From positions 1-46,994 of the forward strand of contig JAGVGT010000081.1 of the NCBI GenBank assembly GCA_020056965.1: 46,994 nucleotides of DNA, in the 5' to 3' direction. Source of the stretch: Deltaproteobacteria bacterium. GTDB lineage: Bacteria > Desulfobacterota > Desulfobulbia > Desulfobulbales > JAGXFP01. The position numbers and the translations under genes were made by a program. Below, piece after piece: positions 16,448-24,373 of the stretch (positions are counted from its first letter, which is position 1; every line of letters starts with the position of its first letter). The notes below the pieces were generated by a model. That model saw only the letters and a program-made list of their open reading frames with translations, was not told the origin of the DNA and did not search any database.

Positions 16448-18058
16448 TTGGTAAAATTATTCCGACTAGCACTGATCTTCAGCCCGTTTCGTGAGGCTGT
16501 GAAGAAAAACCGCAAGGCACAAGAGCAATCCGCTGAAATTGCGGGGACTGATGCTGGCGGGATCTCGGGAGTGGACCTGGTGTTGATCAAGCGAATTTAT
16601 CAATACGCGCAAACGACGCCGAATAAAACGGCTCTCTGTTACAATGGTAAGAGCCACAGCTATGCCATTTTCGCCGGTTGTATCGAGCATTTTCGCCGCC
16701 GGTTTATTGAGCAACAGGTGCGGGCCGGTACGGTTGCCGTGTTGTGTATCGAATGTCTGGCTGACGCCTGGGTCATTGGCATTGCTCTACGTAGCCTGGG
16801 GGTCACCACCATTTCTGCCCGGAATGCCGAAGAAATTATCGGGCTGGGTTTGCCTGAAATTGCCTATGTGGTCGCCATGGCAGTTGAAAAACGACCGGAA
16901 CTGGCAGCCATGGCGAGAAACGTCCCTTGGCAATTGCTCATGATCCAGGGCGAAGTCGGCACCTGGTCAAGGCCCGATCAACTTTCGCTGATCAACGATG
17001 TGTCTCCAGGCGGACATATTACCCGCACCTCCGGAACGACCGGGCTGTTTAAGAAATTTATGCGCGATCCGGTCATGGAGACAGAGCTGATGGTCCCTCT
17101 GCATGCCGAGATCAACGGAATTACCGAGCAATCCATCGTCTATGTGATGAACTTCCCCCTGCGGACCGCCGGCGGCTATGCCTGGCCTCTGCTGGCCTGG
17201 AGTCAGGGCGCCACGGTGATTATTCATCAGCGCCCTGATCGTCAGCAGCCCTTGTGGCAAAATGCCGTTACCCACATGTTTACCACCCCGGCCTTGCTTG
17301 TCGACATGCTCAAGAGCGGGGCGCCGTTGCCACACAATGATCAGCTGAAGCTGATGGTCGCCGGTGGTGTCATGCCAACGGCGCTGGCCCGGACGGCGAA
17401 GAGTAAGATCACCACTCAGTTATATTCTTATCTCGGCTGTACCGAAGCCTGGGTGCTTGGTCTTACCCCCATTAACGGCCCGGAAGATTTACAGTGGCAT
17501 CAACCCGTTGCTGGCAAGGAAGTGCAGGTGGTGGATGAGGCTGGTAAGGTTTTGCCGCCCGGTCAAGTGGGATTGCTGCGCACCCGGATAATTGATGGGG
17601 TCAGCGGCTATTTATACGATGAGGCCGCCAGTCGGGAATTCTTTCGGGACGGCTATTTCTATACGGGAGACCTGGCGGAGTTCCGGGCCGACGGCCGCCT
17701 GACCTTGCACGGCCGGCAATCGGATGTCATCAACGTCCTGGGTCGCAAGATTGCCACCGGTCCGCTTGAATCGACCGTGCAGAATCGCCTCGACGCCGAA
17801 GCCGTCTGCATCGTTTGCCCTTATCTCGAAAACGGTGGTGTTGAAATTCATGTGGTCATCCAGTCCTCCCGGCCAATTGCCGAAGAGGAGTGGAAGCCGG
17901 TGATCCACAGTGAACTGGAGCGACATTTCGGGTTGCCGGTTTGGGTCAGCTTTGTGCAGGATCTGCCCCGCAATGAGATGGGTAAGATCCAACGCAAGTT
18001 GTTGGTGCAACAGATCCTCGATGGAAAAGCCCAGGATGGGACTCGACAGTTGCAATGA
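16448..18058 (+). CDS. AMP-dependent acyl ligase (adenylate-forming)
   Basis: A 536-residue member of the adenylate-forming superfamily, which activates a carboxylic acid as an acyl-adenylate and passes it to CoA or an ACP. The P-loop is RTSGTTG with Ser195; the A5/A7-type motifs appear as YLGCTEAW and YTGDLAEFRADGRLTLHGR; the C-terminal catalytic Lys is K513 in NEMGKIQRK. Aryl-polyene clusters use a ligase of this class (ApeH) to load the aromatic starter, so this gene is a candidate for that job, although it is 1.6 kb from the main locus. The TTG start is uncertain; GTG codons at 16499 and 16571 are alternatives. Confidence 0.75.
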   Translation: MVKLFRLALIFSPFREAVKKNRKAQEQSAEIAGTDAGGISGVDLVLIKRIYQYAQTTPNKTALCYNGKSHSYAIFAGCIEHFRRRFIEQQVRAGTVAVLCIECLADAWVIGIALRSLGVTTISARNAEEIIGLGLPEIAYVVAMAVEKRPELAAMARNVPWQLLMIQGEVGTWSRPDQLSLINDVSPGGHITRTSGTTGLFKKFMRDPVMETELMVPLHAEINGITEQSIVYVMNFPLRTAGGYAWPLLAWSQGATVIIHQRPDRQQPLWQNAVTHMFTTPALLVDMLKSGAPLPHNDQLKLMVAGGVMPTALARTAKSKITTQLYSYLGCTEAWVLGLTPINGPEDLQWHQPVAGKEVQVVDEAGKVLPPGQVGLLRTRIIDGVSGYLYDEAASREFFRDGYFYTGDLAEFRADGRLTLHGRQSDVINVLGRKIATGPLESTVQNRLDAEAVCIVCPYLENGGVEIHVVIQSSRPIAEEEWKPVIHSELERHFGLPVWVSFVQDLPRNEMGKIQRKLLVQQILDGKAQDGTRQLQ

Positions 18059-18140
18059 GCTTGCCAAACTCCACCGAGGCCGCGGCTTTACTGAAGCAGG
18101 CTGAAACTCAATGATGATCAGAAAATACAGCAAGGGGGCA

Positions 18141-19292
18141 ATGATGCGAGTCAGTAAGGGGAGCTCGGCGGTAACACTGTTGGCCTTTTTTATCCTGGCC
18201 GGGGCCGTTTTGCCATGTGCTTTGGTTGCGAAGGTTTCGGCCCAAGAGGCGGATATTGCCGAAAATGTCAGGGGTGCGGAACTGAGTGATGCCCGGACTC
18301 AATACGAACTGGGTCAGCGTTACTATAATGGAGTGGGTGTAACCCAGGACTATGCGGAGGCCGTACGCTGGTGGACCAGGGCGGCAGCGCGGGGCCATGT
18401 GGAGGCCCAGCGTAATCTGGGGGTAAGTTACCATCACGGTGAGGGTGTGGCCCAGGATCTTGGGGAGGCGGTAAAGTGGTACAGCCGGGCGGCGGAGCAA
18501 GGCGATGCCAAGGCGCAGTTCAACCTCGGGATGATGTATGAGAGTGGTGACGGCGTCGAAAAGGATCCGCGGGAAGCGGTGAAATGGTATGCCATGGCGG
18601 CCGAGCTTGGCGATGTCGATGCCCAGAGGAGTCTCGGGGTGTGCTATGCCCTGGGCGAAGGGGTGGAGCGCAATTACAAGGAGGCCGTGAAATGGTGGAG
18701 CCGCGCCGCCGAGCAGGGTAATACCGACTCCCAGTTTGATTTAGGGGTGATGTATGACCGGGGCGAGGGGGTGGTCCAGAACTATCGGGAGGCGGTGCGC
18801 TGGTACACCATGGCCGCCGAACAGGGCGACCCCATGGCCCAGGTCAACCTGGGGATGCGCTATGCGATGGGCAAGGGGGTGGTTCAGGATCTTAGGGAGG
18901 CGGCAAAGTGGTATACCAAGGCCGCTCGGCAGGGCGATGCCAAGGCCCAGTTCAACCTGGCCGGTCTGTTTTACGATGGTATGGGCGTTGAACAGAGTTA
19001 TACCGCCGCTTATATCTGGGCCAGTCTGGCGGCCACCCAGGGCGAACCGAATGCCGCCAAGAACCGTGACGGCGCCGCCACTCATCTATCTGCCAAGGAA
19101 CTGGGCTCTGCCCAGGATCTCGCCACCCGCTTGCAGGCCTGGATCGAACAGCCGGCGCCCAAGGATGAGCCGCCGGTCGTGGTGGTGGTCGCGGTCGTCA
19201 AGGCCAAGGATAAGCCGGTGGTTAAACCGGCCGCCAAGCCGACCAAGAAGGCCAAGGCCAAAGCCAAAACCAAGAAAAAGCGGAAGAAGTAG
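18141..19292 (+). CDS. Secreted Sel1-repeat protein
   Basis: A 383-residue exported protein with a signal peptide (LLAFFILAGAVLPCALVAKV) and seven consecutive 36-residue Sel1-like repeats between about residues 50 and 305, each of the form AQxxLGxxYxxGxGVxxDxxEAVKWYxxAAEQG. These alpha-alpha repeats form a protein-binding solenoid. The C-terminal 70 residues are a Val-rich stretch followed by a Lys/Ala/Pro tail ending in KKRKK, likely disordered and basic. AAGGGGG precedes the ATG at 18141, so this start is preferred over one ten codons upstream. Binding partner unknown. Confidence 0.88.
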   Translation: MMRVSKGSSAVTLLAFFILAGAVLPCALVAKVSAQEADIAENVRGAELSDARTQYELGQRYYNGVGVTQDYAEAVRWWTRAAARGHVEAQRNLGVSYHHGEGVAQDLGEAVKWYSRAAEQGDAKAQFNLGMMYESGDGVEKDPREAVKWYAMAAELGDVDAQRSLGVCYALGEGVERNYKEAVKWWSRAAEQGNTDSQFDLGVMYDRGEGVVQNYREAVRWYTMAAEQGDPMAQVNLGMRYAMGKGVVQDLREAAKWYTKAARQGDAKAQFNLAGLFYDGMGVEQSYTAAYIWASLAATQGEPNAAKNRDGAATHLSAKELGSAQDLATRLQAWIEQPAPKDEPPVVVVVAVVKAKDKPVVKPAAKPTKKAKAKAKTKKKRKK

Positions 19293-19306
19293 CATCTGGC
19301 GGAAGC

Positions 19307-19389
19307 CAGAATTCAGAAGTCATAATCCATGAGACCGGCCGGGAGTGACAGAATCCTGGATGATGTTTTTTCGTTTCTTCTGAATTCTG
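19307..19389. repeat. Inverted-repeat element between convergent genes
   Basis: CAGAATTCAGAAG (19307-19319) and CTTCTGAATTCTG (19377-19389) form a 13-bp perfect inverted repeat around 57 bases, followed by a further GAATTC. It lies in the gap between the Sel1 gene and a lipoprotein gene and looks like one copy of an interspersed GAATTC-centred element. Confidence 0.65.
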
Positions 19390-19409
19390 CTCCTGAATTC
19401 GCGGCGATG

Positions 19410-19640
19410 CTATTTATTGAGGTTCTGCATGGCCTGATCGATCCCCTCGGTGCGCTCCTCGCCCAGGTTCTGGGTGGCGCGGGCTTTGTTGATCGGGGTC
19501 TTGATTGCCTGGACGGCGGCATCGGCATTTTCGGTGTTAATCTGGTCAACCTTCTGCGAGACCTTTTCGATGGGGCTTTCTTCCTTGGAACAGGCGGTAA
19601 AGGCAAGGGCGATGGTCAGCAGGGTCATGATCTTCTTCAT
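19410..19640 (-). CDS. Small lipoprotein, 76 aa
   Basis: A short exported lipoprotein: the signal peptide MKKIMTLLTIALAFTAC ends at a lipobox Cys (residue 17) followed by SKEES. The mature part is a predicted helix (VSQKVDQINTENADAAVQAI) with no recognised family. AGGAGAG sits at good distance before the start. It is the next gene downstream of the LpxL-type acyltransferase on the same strand, 43 bases away, so co-transcription is likely. Confidence 0.75.
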   Translation of the reverse strand: MKKIMTLLTIALAFTACSKEESPIEKVSQKVDQINTENADAAVQAIKTPINKARATQNLGEERTEGIDQAMQNLNK

Positions 19641-19683
19641 GGAGCTCTCCTTGTGATTTCTTGCCGGTAGCCCCGGTGGCTTT

Positions 19684-20601
19684 TCAGTCCTGGAGCTGGT
19701 CCGGCTGGGTCTTCCAGCGTTTGTGCATCCACACCCACTGCTCCGGGAAGCGGCGGATCATCGCCTCGTAGGCGTCGGAACATTTCTGGGTGTTGACCTG
19801 AATATCATGGGCCTCGTCGTCGCTTTTGACCAGAGTCAAAGGCGGCAGGCATTCGATTCGGTAGGTCAGGTCATCCTGGAGATAGCTGAAGATCGGGATG
19901 ATTGGCAGGTCCAGCCGCCGGGCCAGGACGGCCGGGCCGGTGGGGGTGTGGGCCGGGCGGCCGAAAAAGTTGACGAAGACCCCGTCGGCCTTGGTGTCCT
20001 GGTCGATCAGCATGCCTACCGCCTCGCCCTTCTTGAGGGTGCGGATGATCTCGCGGGTGCCCTTGCCCCGGGCGATGTTGGTGTAGCCGGCCCGGTCGCG
20101 GGTTTCCACCAGAATCTTATCCAGGCGCGGGTCGAAAAGGGTGGTGCCGACCACGCTCATCCGGTAGCCGTTCTTGGCCAGCCAGGCCCCGAGGATCTCC
20201 CAGTTGCCGAAGTGACAGGTGATCATCAACAGGCCTTTCCCGGTGGCGAAGGCCCGATCCAGATGTTCCAGGCCGGTGGCGGTAACCAGCCGGTTGATGT
20301 CCTGTTTTAGAATCACCGGCATGCGGATCAGATCGGCGGCGGCGGTGGCGAAGTGGATGAAGACCCGGCGGGCCAGTATTTTAATCTCGGCCGGGCTCTT
20401 CTCCCCCCCGTAAACCATGCTCAGATGGGCGATGGTCCGGCGGCGCGGGCCGCCGGCGACCAGGAAACCCAGGCGTCCCAAGGTCCGCATCAAGGCGATC
20501 GTGGCCCGGCGGGGCAGCAGGCGCAGCAGGCCGATGAACCCTACCACCAGCAGGTAGAAGAGATCGTCGCGGGTCTTTTTGTAGAGAATTTTAGCGGACA
20601 T
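19684..20601 (-). CDS. LpxL/HtrB-type acyltransferase
   Basis: A 305-residue lysophospholipid/lipid A-type acyltransferase. The catalytic HX4(D/E) motif is intact in CHFGNWEILG, and the FTGQ-like DQDTKADGVFVNFFGRPA and end motif EQWVWMHKRWK match LpxL/HtrB proteins. An N-terminal hydrophobic segment (LFYLLVVGFIGLLRLL) anchors it to the inner membrane. The frame is open 62 codons further upstream, but the ATG at 20601 starts at the family N terminus; no strong ribosome-binding site was seen. It lies divergently from the lipid/polyene genes, which hold a second, different acyltransferase, so it may serve lipid A or that locus. Confidence 0.88.
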   Translation of the reverse strand: MSAKILYKKTRDDLFYLLVVGFIGLLRLLPRRATIALMRTLGRLGFLVAGGPRRRTIAHLSMVYGGEKSPAEIKILARRVFIHFATAAADLIRMPVILKQDINRLVTATGLEHLDRAFATGKGLLMITCHFGNWEILGAWLAKNGYRMSVVGTTLFDPRLDKILVETRDRAGYTNIARGKGTREIIRTLKKGEAVGMLIDQDTKADGVFVNFFGRPAHTPTGPAVLARRLDLPIIPIFSYLQDDLTYRIECLPPLTLVKSDDEAHDIQVNTQKCSDAYEAMIRRFPEQWVWMHKRWKTQPDQLQD

Positions 20602-20693
20602 TATGTGCAAAAAGTTGGGGTGCGAATCTTGGCCTAAGTAATGGCGACTATGGCGCAAGTTGCCTGGAGTGTCAAGGCGGCGCGGCAAAATTC

Positions 20694-20723
20694 TTGACCC
20701 TCCGGGGCTAGTGCTGCTAATAT
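20694..20723 (+). promoter_or_regulatory. Putative promoter of the lipid/polyene locus
   Basis: TTGACC (five of six -35 bases) and TAATAT with an extended TGC just before it, separated by 18 bases, about 140 bases ahead of the first plus-strand gene of the locus. Two copies of GCGGCAAAATT (20682-20692 and 20760-20770) flank it and could be operator half-sites. Confidence 0.5.
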
Positions 20724-20864
20724 CACCAGTTCCTGATAAATCAGACCAATCCCGGCCGCGCGGCAAAATTTCATGCCAGGTAACCATCGATTATCTCTTG
20801 GCCTCAGCACCAGGCAACCGGGGCTGGTGGCCGACCGAGGCCCGGCCAGCCGGGGAAAGCGCTG

Positions 20865-21437
20865 ATGGCCGCGCCTTTTGCCTATCTGGCCCAGGATGAG
20901 CCGGGACCGGAAACCCTGGCGCTGATCGGGGTAGTCCCGAAACGCTGGGGACGGATGGACCGGATCAGCCGCTTGGCGGTGGTCGAGGTGGGGCGGGCAT
21001 TGCGGTTGGCCGGTCTGCTTCGGGATGAACCGGGAAAGGTGGAGACGGCCTCAGTTGGCGGCCTGATCGGCGCTGCTTGTTATGGCTGTCTGGCCACCGA
21101 TTTGGCCTTTGCGGAAACCATGGCCGGTGGGATTAATCTGGCCAGTCCGACCCTGTTCAGCTATACCCTGCCGAATATCGCCCTGGCCGAGGCGGCCAGC
21201 CACTATGGGTTGACCGGCCCGGTTTATTCGCTCTTTTCGAGCGACCCGGCCGAGGCGGAGAACGAGGCCCACCGCTGGCTGGTTGACGAATCCGGCCCGG
21301 ACTTCATGGTGGCCGGCGCCATCGATATTGTTCCGATCAGCGTGGTCCAGGCCCTTGGCGAATTGGCCGGGGTTGCCGTTGGTGATGAAATTGTTAATGT
21401 TAACTTCAAGATAGTGAGACCAAGATGCCCCATGTAA
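20865..21437 (+). CDS. Cys-less ketosynthase N-terminal-domain protein
   Basis: A 190-residue protein equal to the N-terminal half of a beta-ketoacyl synthase. KRWGRMDRISRLAVVEVGRA aligns with the start-of-fold helix of KAS enzymes, and ASPTLFSYTLPNIALAEAAS with the region before the active site. Where KAS enzymes have the nucleophilic Cys (TACASG), this protein reads GPVYSLFSSDP, with no Cys. The C-terminal half, with the two His residues, is absent. It cannot condense alone; a chain-length-factor-like or scaffolding role with an active KS is the likely use. Its stop overlaps the start of the next gene by 13 bases. Confidence 0.78.
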   Translation: MAAPFAYLAQDEPGPETLALIGVVPKRWGRMDRISRLAVVEVGRALRLAGLLRDEPGKVETASVGGLIGAACYGCLATDLAFAETMAGGINLASPTLFSYTLPNIALAEAASHYGLTGPVYSLFSSDPAEAENEAHRWLVDESGPDFMVAGAIDIVPISVVQALGELAGVAVGDEIVNVNFKIVRPRCPM

Positions 21438-22696
21438 CGATCATCTACCCCCGCTGGCCGAAGATCCCCGAGCAGACCGAGTTTCATCTGCCGCCCCACG
21501 GGCCGGTCTGTATGGCCGCCGAGATCCCCGCCCATTATGAAGTCACCTTCATCGACGAGAACGTCGATCATCTCGCCGCCGATCATCAGACCGACGTGGT
21601 GCTGCTGTCGATGATGCTGACCTGCCAGGTTCCGCGCGGCCTGGAGATCGCCGCCCGCTTCCGGGCCGCCGGGGTCAAGGTCATCGCCGGCGGCATCTCC
21701 ACCATGCTCCACGCCGAGGAGGTGGGGGCTGGGGTAGATGCCATCTTTCTGGGCGAGGTCGAAGGGGGGCGTCTGGCCAAGGTCCTGGCCGACTGGGAAA
21801 AGGGCGCCCTGGCCGCCAAGTATGACTATTTCCATGACTTCCCGCCCATCGAGGCGGTCGGTCCGGCCCGGCGCGACATCTTGAATCATGAGCGCTACAT
21901 GTACCGGGGCGTGCCGATGGTCGATCTGGTCCATGCCTCCCGGGGCTGCCGTTTCAACTGCTTCCCCTGTGCCACTGCCTACCTGGGCGGCCGGCAGTTC
22001 CGGCCTCGGCCCATCGATAAGGTGATCGAGGAGCTGGCCGGGCTCGCCAACAATCGGATCTTCCTGGTCGATAATTCCCTGGCCCAGGACCGCCAGTGGA
22101 TCATGGACCTCTTCGAGGCCATGAAACCGCTGAAGAAGAAATTCGTCTGTCATCCGATTCTCGACGAGGAGGCGGTGGTGGCCAAGGCCGCCGAGGCCGG
22201 CTGCTGGTATGTTTACCAGGCCATCTTCGACACCTCCGACGTGATCAGGAACCGGGTTAAGCGGTTGAAAGACCACGGTATCGGCGTCGAGGCAGCGGTG
22301 CTGCTGGGGCCGGACAACCAGAGTGTCGATCAGATCAAGAAGCTGGTCGATTTTCTCCTGGAGATCGACGTGGAGATGGCCGAGTTCTCGATTCTCACCC
22401 CTTTCCCCCACACCCCGGTCACCACCCAGTTCGAGAAGACCGGCCGGATCCTGCACAAGGACTGGCGGCGCTATACCACCGCCGAGGTGGTCTTCCAGCC
22501 CAAGCATATGACTCCGGAGGAGCTCCAGGAGATGTACAATTATGCCTGGACCAACTTCTACAAGGGCTCCTCGCAGTCGCTGCGGATGTCGCGCCTCTTC
22601 CAGAAGGTAGTGCGGGCGGAGATGGAGGATGGCACCTACCAGTCGCCGCCGCGCTTGACTTCAGTTCGCCGCCACTGGGAGTTGGACCGGGCTTGA
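21425..22696 (+). CDS. Cobalamin-binding-type radical SAM protein 1
   Basis: A 423-residue class B-type radical SAM protein. The N-terminal Rossmann-like domain (HYEVTFIDENVD, VVLLSMMLTCQVPRGLEIA, VKVIAGGISTML) is the vitamin B12-binding fold, without the DXHXXG motif, as is usual for this class. The cluster motif CRFNCFPC gives C175, C179 and C182. Relatives include methylases of unactivated carbons and enzymes acting on lipids (hopanoid methylases). Its start overlaps the Cys-less KS gene, so the two are coupled and this enzyme very probably acts on the lipid or acyl chain made by this locus. Confidence 0.85.
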   Translation: MPHVTIIYPRWPKIPEQTEFHLPPHGPVCMAAEIPAHYEVTFIDENVDHLAADHQTDVVLLSMMLTCQVPRGLEIAARFRAAGVKVIAGGISTMLHAEEVGAGVDAIFLGEVEGGRLAKVLADWEKGALAAKYDYFHDFPPIEAVGPARRDILNHERYMYRGVPMVDLVHASRGCRFNCFPCATAYLGGRQFRPRPIDKVIEELAGLANNRIFLVDNSLAQDRQWIMDLFEAMKPLKKKFVCHPILDEEAVVAKAAEAGCWYVYQAIFDTSDVIRNRVKRLKDHGIGVEAAVLLGPDNQSVDQIKKLVDFLLEIDVEMAEFSILTPFPHTPVTTQFEKTGRILHKDWRRYTTAEVVFQPKHMTPEELQEMYNYAWTNFYKGSSQSLRMSRLFQKVVRAEMEDGTYQSPPRLTSVRRHWELDRA

Positions 22697-22710
22697 TTGC
22701 TTTTGCTGTG

Positions 22711-22890
22711 AGATTGCTTTGGGCGTTCCTTTTTCTCGCCATGACGGGTAGGCACGTAATGATAATACCTGCCCGTCGTTGCGAGGAGCAACGCGACGAA
22801 GCAATCTCCTCGAATGGGCAACTGAAGCCGGGTTTTTCCTTGACTGGTAGAGATTGCCGCGTCGGGGCTGCGCCTCTCCTCGCAATGACA
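22711..22890. repeat. Composite palindromic repeat (TTGCGAGGAGC family)
   Basis: Three arms of one repeat type fill the gap between the two radical SAM genes: AGATTGCTTTGGGCG (22711-22725), TTGCGAGGAGCAACGCGACG (22779-22798) continuing into AAGCAATCTC, and AGATTGCCGCGTCGG to CTCGCAATGACA (22850-22890). The arms alternate in orientation. A second copy of the same family is at 34281-34366. Confidence 0.75.
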
Positions 22891-22976
22891 GATCGGCATC
22901 CCCGCCATTCAATGATAAAAACACTATCTCCAGAGTCTAAGGCAATCATGCCGGATACCAACCTTAGAGATTTCTC

Positions 22977-24314
22977 ATGTCCTGCCGCTGTCTGCTGATA
23001 TCGACCAACCAGGTGGTTACCCCGTACCCGGTCTATCCGTTGGGGGTGGCGCATCTTCTGGGTGCCTTGCAGGCGGCCGGCCATGAGGCGCGTCACTACG
23101 ATGTCATGGCCAACGGCGGCCTCGACGGTCTGGCCGGGGTGCTGGCCGACTACGATCCGGAGCTGATCGGCCTCTCGATCCGCAACCTTGATTCGGTGGA
23201 CTCCACTGCCCCGGAGGCCTTCATGGATCCGGTCCAGGAGACCATGCGCTTTATCCGCGCCCGCCATGCGGCCCCGGTGGTTTTAGGCGGCCCGGCCTTT
23301 TCGATCATGCCCGAGGCGGTTTTGCACTTTCTGGAGGCCGACTACGGGGTGGTCGGCGAGGGCGAGAACCTCTTGCCCTGGCTGGCCGGGGAAGTGGCGG
23401 CCGGCCGGATCCCGGCCGAAAAGATCCTGCGCGGTGCCAACGACCCCTGCCCCTGGCGGCCGGTGGTCTACGACCAGCCCACCGCCGATTTCTATCTCGC
23501 CCGGGGCGGGATGCTTAACGTCCAGACCAAGCGGGGCTGCCCTTACCGCTGCGCCTACTGCTCCTACCCGACCCTGGAGGGCAGGAGTTATCGCTTCCGC
23601 GACCCGGACGAGGTAGCCGCCGAGGTGATTCGGGCCGGGCGTGAACATGGCGCCAAGTACCTCTTCTTCACCGACTCGGTGTTCAACGATCTCCGGGGCC
23701 ACTATCTGGAGGTGGCCGAAGCGCTGATCCGGGCCGGCAATACCGTGCCCTGGTGCGCCTTCTTCCGGCCCCAGAACCTGACCGCCGCGGGGCTGGCCCT
23801 GCTGAAGCGGGCGGGCCTTTCGGCCATGGAGATCGGCTCCGATGCCGCCAGTGACGAGACCCTGGCCGCCATGCAGAAGGACTTCACCTTCGGAGAGGTC
23901 ATCGCCGCCGACGAACTGGCGGTGAGCGCCGGGGTGCCCTGCGCCCACTTTATCATCTTCGGCGGACCCGGCGAAAACCGGGCCACGCTGGCGCAAGGAT
24001 TGGCCAACGTCGAACAGCTCAGTAACTCGGTGGTCTTCGCCTTCACCGGCATCCGGGTGCTGCCCGGCACCGCCATGCACCAGCGGGCCATCGCCGAGGG
24101 GGTGCTGGCCGCCGACCAGCCGCTGCTGGCCCCCTTCTTCTACTTCTCGCCGGAAATGCCTGAAGCCGAGTTGGACGCCACGATTAAAACGGCCTGGCGG
24201 AGTCGGCTCGACCGGATCTACCCCTCCTCGGCGATGCAGGAGCGCGTCACCCACTTGCACCGCAAGGGCCATGTGGGTCCGCTGTGGGATATGCTGGTGC
24301 GGAGACGGCGCTGA
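22977..24314 (+). CDS. Cobalamin-binding-type radical SAM protein 2
   Basis: A 445-residue class B-type radical SAM enzyme, similar in plan to the upstream one but clearly different in sequence. The N-terminal domain (YPLGVAHLLGALQAAGHEA, ELIGLSIRNLDS, APVVLGGPAFSIMPEAVL, YGVVGEGENLLPWL) is a B12-binding fold without DXHXXG; the cluster motif CPYRCAYC is at C188, C192 and C195. This type is often found beside lipid-assembly genes. Chemistry could be methylation or another carbon-centred radical step; it cannot be told from the sequence. It is followed after 59 bases by the glycosyltransferase gene. Confidence 0.85.
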   Translation: MSCRCLLISTNQVVTPYPVYPLGVAHLLGALQAAGHEARHYDVMANGGLDGLAGVLADYDPELIGLSIRNLDSVDSTAPEAFMDPVQETMRFIRARHAAPVVLGGPAFSIMPEAVLHFLEADYGVVGEGENLLPWLAGEVAAGRIPAEKILRGANDPCPWRPVVYDQPTADFYLARGGMLNVQTKRGCPYRCAYCSYPTLEGRSYRFRDPDEVAAEVIRAGREHGAKYLFFTDSVFNDLRGHYLEVAEALIRAGNTVPWCAFFRPQNLTAAGLALLKRAGLSAMEIGSDAASDETLAAMQKDFTFGEVIAADELAVSAGVPCAHFIIFGGPGENRATLAQGLANVEQLSNSVVFAFTGIRVLPGTAMHQRAIAEGVLAADQPLLAPFFYFSPEMPEAELDATIKTAWRSRLDRIYPSSAMQERVTHLHRKGHVGPLWDMLVRRRR

Positions 24315-24324
24315 GAAAAGACAG

Positions 24325-24370
24325 TTTGATCGGACCGATCAGTCAGGTCAGCCGGATCGGTCCGATCAAA
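24325..24370. repeat. Strong hairpin before glycosyltransferase start
   Basis: TTTGATCGGACCGATC (24325-24340) and GATCGGTCCGATCAAA (24355-24370) form a perfect 16-bp stem with a 14-base loop, ending three bases before the first ATG of the glycosyltransferase gene. It would overlap the ribosome-binding region, so it could limit translation or act as a processing site. Confidence 0.7.
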
Positions 24371-24373
24371 GCG

